From Prolixibacter sp. NT017 (lineage in GTDB: Bacteria; Bacteroidota; Bacteroidia; Bacteroidales; Prolixibacteraceae), in assembly GCF_009617875.1 (NCBI RefSeq), contig NZ_BLAV01000001.1:2728001-2792000 (forward strand): a stretch of DNA of 64,000 bases, written 5' to 3'. Shown here in pieces: positions 60,991 to 64,000 of the stretch. Position 1 is the stretch's first letter. The number at the start of each line of letters is the position of its first letter. Below the pieces are notes generated by a model. The model searched no databases. It saw only the letters and a program-made list of their open reading frames with translations, and was not told the origin of the DNA. Made by a program: the position numbers and the translations under genes.

Positions 60991-62925
60991 TTATGCGAAT
61001 TTATAGAGTAACAACACCACCAGAAGCAGTACGCCACCAAAGAAATACATAGTGTAAGCCTGCAGTTTTCCCGATTGAACACGCTTGATAGTGTTAGACA
61101 AAGCGATCGTCAGGCTACCGGTTTTTTGAACCGTGCCGTCAACCACATTGCGGTCGAACCAGGCTGACGGCCTTCCCATCAGTTTGAAGACAATCTTTTT
61201 GGTGATGAACAAGTATATTTCGTCGATATAAAATTTCCGGTAAGCAGCGCGGTAAAAACCTCCCAGCGCGTTGACAATCCGTTGCGGCACGTCCGATTCT
61301 TTCCGGTAGAGAATAGCTGCAGCCACAATACTCAGGACACCTAATCCTACCGGGAGAATGATATGACTCAGTTCAATAGGTAGTGCCAAAGGTTTTCCAG
61401 TGGCGCTAACAAAATCACCGAAAGGAATAAATCCGCCAAATACAGCTCCAACAGCCAGTAACATCATCGGGATCATCATAGCCCACTCACCTTTCTCATG
61501 ATTATGCGCATGAGCATCGGGTGTTTTGTGCCAGAAAATCATGAAGTACAAGCGGAAGATGTAGAAAGCAGTTAACGTACCGGCAATCAATCCAACCCAA
61601 TAAATGATTGGATTACTTTGTTCTGCTGCGCTAAAAATGGCTTCCTTACTAAAGAATCCTGCAAAAGGAGGAATTCCGGAAATGGCCAGAGCTGCCAGCA
61701 AGAAGGTAATATGCGTGATAGGCATCGACTTCCGCAGGCCGCCCATGTCTTTCATCTCGTTACTGTGAACGGCATGAATAATGGAACCAGCTCCCAGGAA
61801 TAGCAGTGCTTTAAAGGAAGCATGGGTGAAGAGGTGAAACATACCGGCAGTAAAGCCTTCTGTTTTACCGGGTCCCCATCCGGCTACTCCCAACGCAAAC
61901 AGCATAAAGCCAATCTGGGAAATGGTCGAATAAGCCAGCACCTTCTTGATATCGGTTTGTGTACAGGCAATCGTAGCTGCAAACAGTGCAGTAAATGCGC
62001 CCACATAACCGACAACGGTCAAAGCATCGGGTGCCCCCACCGCAAATATCGGGAACAAACGGGCTACCAGGTAGACACCGGCCACTACCATCGTTGCGGC
62101 GTGGATCAAAGCCGAAATCGGTGTCGGACCTTCCATGGCATCGGGTAACCAGATGTGGAACGGAAACATCGCCGATTTACCGGCACCGCCGATGAAGACC
62201 AGAATCAGGGCCCAGGTCAGCGTGCTCATGCCCAGGAATGACGCTCCGGTCATGGCAACCAAGTAGGATGAACCCGGATGTGAAAGCCGGTCAATCAGTG
62301 TAAAGAAATCGTAGCTGTGTGCGCCATAGCCCAGCATCAGGATACCAATCAGGAATCCCAAATCGGCGAAGCGGGTAACGATAAACGCCTTCTTAGCAGC
62401 AGCCACAGCCGACGGGCGACTGAAGTAGAAACCAATGAGCAGATACGATGATACGCCTACCAGCTCCCAGAAGATGTACATCTGGAAAATGTTGGTCGAA
62501 AGCACCAGTCCCAGCATGGAGAAGGTGAACAGTCCGAGGTAAGCATAGTAAGTAGTATACCGCTCCTCACCTTTCATGTATCCCAAACTGTAAATGTGTA
62601 CCATCGTCGAAACAAACGTAACGACCAGCAACATCATCACAGAAATGGGATCGAGAACCAGTCCCAGATTAATGGATAAATCCGAGTTAAACGGTAACCA
62701 GTTCAGTTGTGCCGTCAGGTACGGGATGAATTCTCCTCCCTGCTTTCCGATAGCGAAAAAGTAATCGTAAGCAGTAACCAGCGCGAGAACCAGCGAAGCT
62801 CCTAAAATCACCGAGCCAATCACTCCCGAGAAGCGGACCGAAATATGCTTTCCGGCCAGCCCCAGCAACAGGAAGCTTAGCAGCGGCAATAACGGTATGA
62901 GTAGTACAATATTATCTAAAGTCAT
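60991..62925 (-). CDS. nuoL: NADH-quinone oxidoreductase subunit L
   Basis: This 644-residue subunit is the distal antiporter-like unit of complex I. It has FHIWLPDAMEGPTPISALIHAATMV near residue 225, CTQTDIKKVLAYSTISQIGFM near residue 320 and the long amphipathic lateral helix region near the C-terminus before the last membrane segment. It lies 3 bp behind nuoK. Confidence 0.96.
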   Translation of the reverse strand: MTLDNIVLLIPLLPLLSFLLLGLAGKHISVRFSGVIGSVILGASLVLALVTAYDYFFAIGKQGGEFIPYLTAQLNWLPFNSDLSINLGLVLDPISVMMLLVVTFVSTMVHIYSLGYMKGEERYTTYYAYLGLFTFSMLGLVLSTNIFQMYIFWELVGVSSYLLIGFYFSRPSAVAAAKKAFIVTRFADLGFLIGILMLGYGAHSYDFFTLIDRLSHPGSSYLVAMTGASFLGMSTLTWALILVFIGGAGKSAMFPFHIWLPDAMEGPTPISALIHAATMVVAGVYLVARLFPIFAVGAPDALTVVGYVGAFTALFAATIACTQTDIKKVLAYSTISQIGFMLFALGVAGWGPGKTEGFTAGMFHLFTHASFKALLFLGAGSIIHAVHSNEMKDMGGLRKSMPITHITFLLAALAISGIPPFAGFFSKEAIFSAAEQSNPIIYWVGLIAGTLTAFYIFRLYFMIFWHKTPDAHAHNHEKGEWAMMIPMMLLAVGAVFGGFIPFGDFVSATGKPLALPIELSHIILPVGLGVLSIVAAAILYRKESDVPQRIVNALGGFYRAAYRKFYIDEIYLFITKKIVFKLMGRPSAWFDRNVVDGTVQKTGSLTIALSNTIKRVQSGKLQAYTMYFFGGVLLLVVLLLYKFA

Positions 62926-62928
62926 AGC

Positions 62929-63243
62929 TTAGAATTTCATGGTGTCAACTTCCTCTACATCGACGGTATTAAACTTGCGGAACAGGTTGATGATAATGGC
63001 AATCGCCAGCGAAACCTCGGCCGCAGCTACCGCGATGATAAAGAGGGTGAAAAATATTCCTTCCAGCTGATTCGGAAACAGGTACTTGTTAAACGCGATA
63101 AAATTGATGTTCACGCTGTTCAGAATCAATTCCACCGACATGAGCATGGTAATCATGTTACGCCGGGTGAAAAATCCGTAAATCCCCAGGAAAAACAGGG
63201 CCGAACTGAGAATCAGCAAATGGGCTAATGGTACTTGTTCCAT
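62929..63243 (-). CDS. nuoK: NADH-quinone oxidoreductase subunit K
   Basis: This 104-residue protein has three membrane segments, with the conserved acidic residue in SVELILNSVNINF near residue 37 and a second in AEVSLAIAI near residue 74, both part of the proton path. The length is usual. It lies 4 bp behind nuoJ. Confidence 0.95.
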   Translation of the reverse strand: MEQVPLAHLLILSSALFFLGIYGFFTRRNMITMLMSVELILNSVNINFIAFNKYLFPNQLEGIFFTLFIIAVAAAEVSLAIAIIINLFRKFNTVDVEEVDTMKF

Positions 63244-63247
63244 AACT

Positions 63248-63760
63248 TTATTTCTTTTGAATGTTCACTGCAATCACAATACATCCCACCAGTGCCGCCA
63301 GCAGCAAGAAGCTGACAATCTCAAACGGGTAAACATATCCATGGTGATGGTAATCGAGCATTTGCCGTCCGATGCTTCGGGCTGAATGATCGATTCCGGC
63401 CTCCGTAGTTACCTTGAATGCAGTCTTGTAAAAGACTCCCAACACGACAATCAGACCGAAAGCAGCCATGCTGGCTCCCGCCACAATTCGTTTGAAAAGG
63501 GGCTTGGGTAATTTGTCTCCAGCCTGATGTGTCAGGAAAATCGAAAAGATAATCAGGACGATAATCCCGCCTACGTAGATTAACACCTGCAGTGCCGCGA
63601 TGAAATCCATGTTCATCAGAATATAAATTCCGGCAATCCCAATCAGGGAAAAGAGCAGGTATATCGCCGCGCGGAATATCTTCCGGGTAAAAACGCTCAT
63701 CGCACCAAAAACAAGCACAAGAGCCGAAACGATATAAAATATGATGGTTGATGCACTCAT
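63248..63760 (-). CDS. nuoJ: NADH-quinone oxidoreductase subunit J
   Basis: This 170-residue protein has five membrane segments, with the YILMNMDFIAALQVLIYVGGIIVL pi-bulge helix near residues 45-70 as the family mark. The start overlaps the nuoI stop by 4 bp. It is a membrane subunit coupling quinone reduction to proton movement. Confidence 0.94.
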   Translation of the reverse strand: MSASTIIFYIVSALVLVFGAMSVFTRKIFRAAIYLLFSLIGIAGIYILMNMDFIAALQVLIYVGGIIVLIIFSIFLTHQAGDKLPKPLFKRIVAGASMAAFGLIVVLGVFYKTAFKVTTEAGIDHSARSIGRQMLDYHHHGYVYPFEIVSFLLLAALVGCIVIAVNIQKK

Positions 63761-64000
63761 TTCTTTGCGCTTTTTAGTTTTGAACCAGGTTGATTGAGCA
63801 CCTTGGTAAGTACTTTCCGGTCGTAAACCGAATGTTCGAAGGCGTTGGACATTTTAATCGCATCCTGCGGGCATGCATCGATGCATTGACCACAAAACGT
63901 GCAAAGTCCCAGGTGATAGACCCACTTGTCCAATTCCTTTTTCTTTTTGCCCTCCGGCGTTTCCACCTGCTGTGTAATGATTTTGATGGAACCGTTGGGA
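63757..64000 (-). CDS. nuoI: NADH-quinone oxidoreductase subunit I, C-terminal part (partial)
   Basis: The frame is open to the window edge, so the gene begins beyond 64000. The part seen carries one 4Fe-4S motif, CTFCGQCIDACP; the other expected motif would lie outside. A Lys-rich tail ends it. It passes electrons in the peripheral arm of complex I. Its place ahead of nuoJ is the normal order. Confidence 0.92.
   Translation of the reverse strand, partial: PNGSIKIITQQVETPEGKKKKELDKWVYHLGLCTFCGQCIDACPQDAIKMSNAFEHSVYDRKVLTKVLNQPGSKLKSAKK

Overview
The window is from a Bacteroidota chromosome. Signs of this are the SusC/SusD pair with a FecI/FecR-type sigma/anti-sigma pair, BACON-domain lipoprotein glycosidases, a Nudix-fold sugar regulator, Bacteroidota promoter words (TAnnTTTG) and the almost complete absence of Shine-Dalgarno sequences. 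A marine or sediment Marinilabiliales/Prolixibacteraceae-like genus would fit, but that is inference, not something the sequence proves.

Layout. 1-1.7 kb: the end of a PD40 propeller protein, a small zinc-ribbon protein and a pirin. 2.0-31.6 kb: a large glucuronoarabinoxylan utilisation locus in three blocks. The first is an AraC regulator with GH5 and GH39 (+). The second is sigma/FecR/SusC/SusD followed by an acetylesterase, GH115 and GH43 (-). The third is a Nudix regulator, fructuronate-reductase-like SDR, UxuA, SGNH esterase, GH8, GH67, GH127/146 and an aldo/keto reductase (+). Enzymes outside the cytoplasm strip acetyl, methylglucuronyl and arabinosyl groups and cut xylo-oligosaccharides. 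SusC/D imports the products, and the SDR plus UxuA take released glucuronate towards 2-keto-3-deoxygluconate. 31.6-37.2 kb: an AT-rich accessory region with two minisatellite-like repeats and a three-unit, integron-like gene-cassette array (33351-36267). In the array every cassette starts with the exact complement of its own 3' recombination core. 37.2-39.7 kb: a partly decayed DUF134/DUF5320/Mrp/DUF89 cluster, with a putative palindromic operator in front of both transcription units. 39.8-44.8 kb: a two-component system, a small periplasmic protein and two translationally coupled non-catalytic jelly-roll proteins. 44.9-55.6 kb: a secreted nuclease, a GH31 operon with two esterases, YrdB-like and GNAT proteins, two L,D-transpeptidases and a GH43-F5/8-FN3 protein. 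55.8-57.7 kb: a radical SAM protein, a 7 x 41-bp hairpin repeat and a MITE-like element. 57.7-64.0 kb: the end of the respiratory complex I operon (nuoI-J-K-L-M-N on the minus strand) plus one small unknown gene.

The strongest candidate for something new is the cassette array. It behaves like an integron cassette array (each boundary core matches the next R'' core over 10 nt, and each repeat has hairpin architecture or a trace of it), but its core boxes do not fit the classical GTTRRRY/RYYYAAC consensus and no integrase lies in the window. No rRNA, tRNA or CRISPR array was seen.
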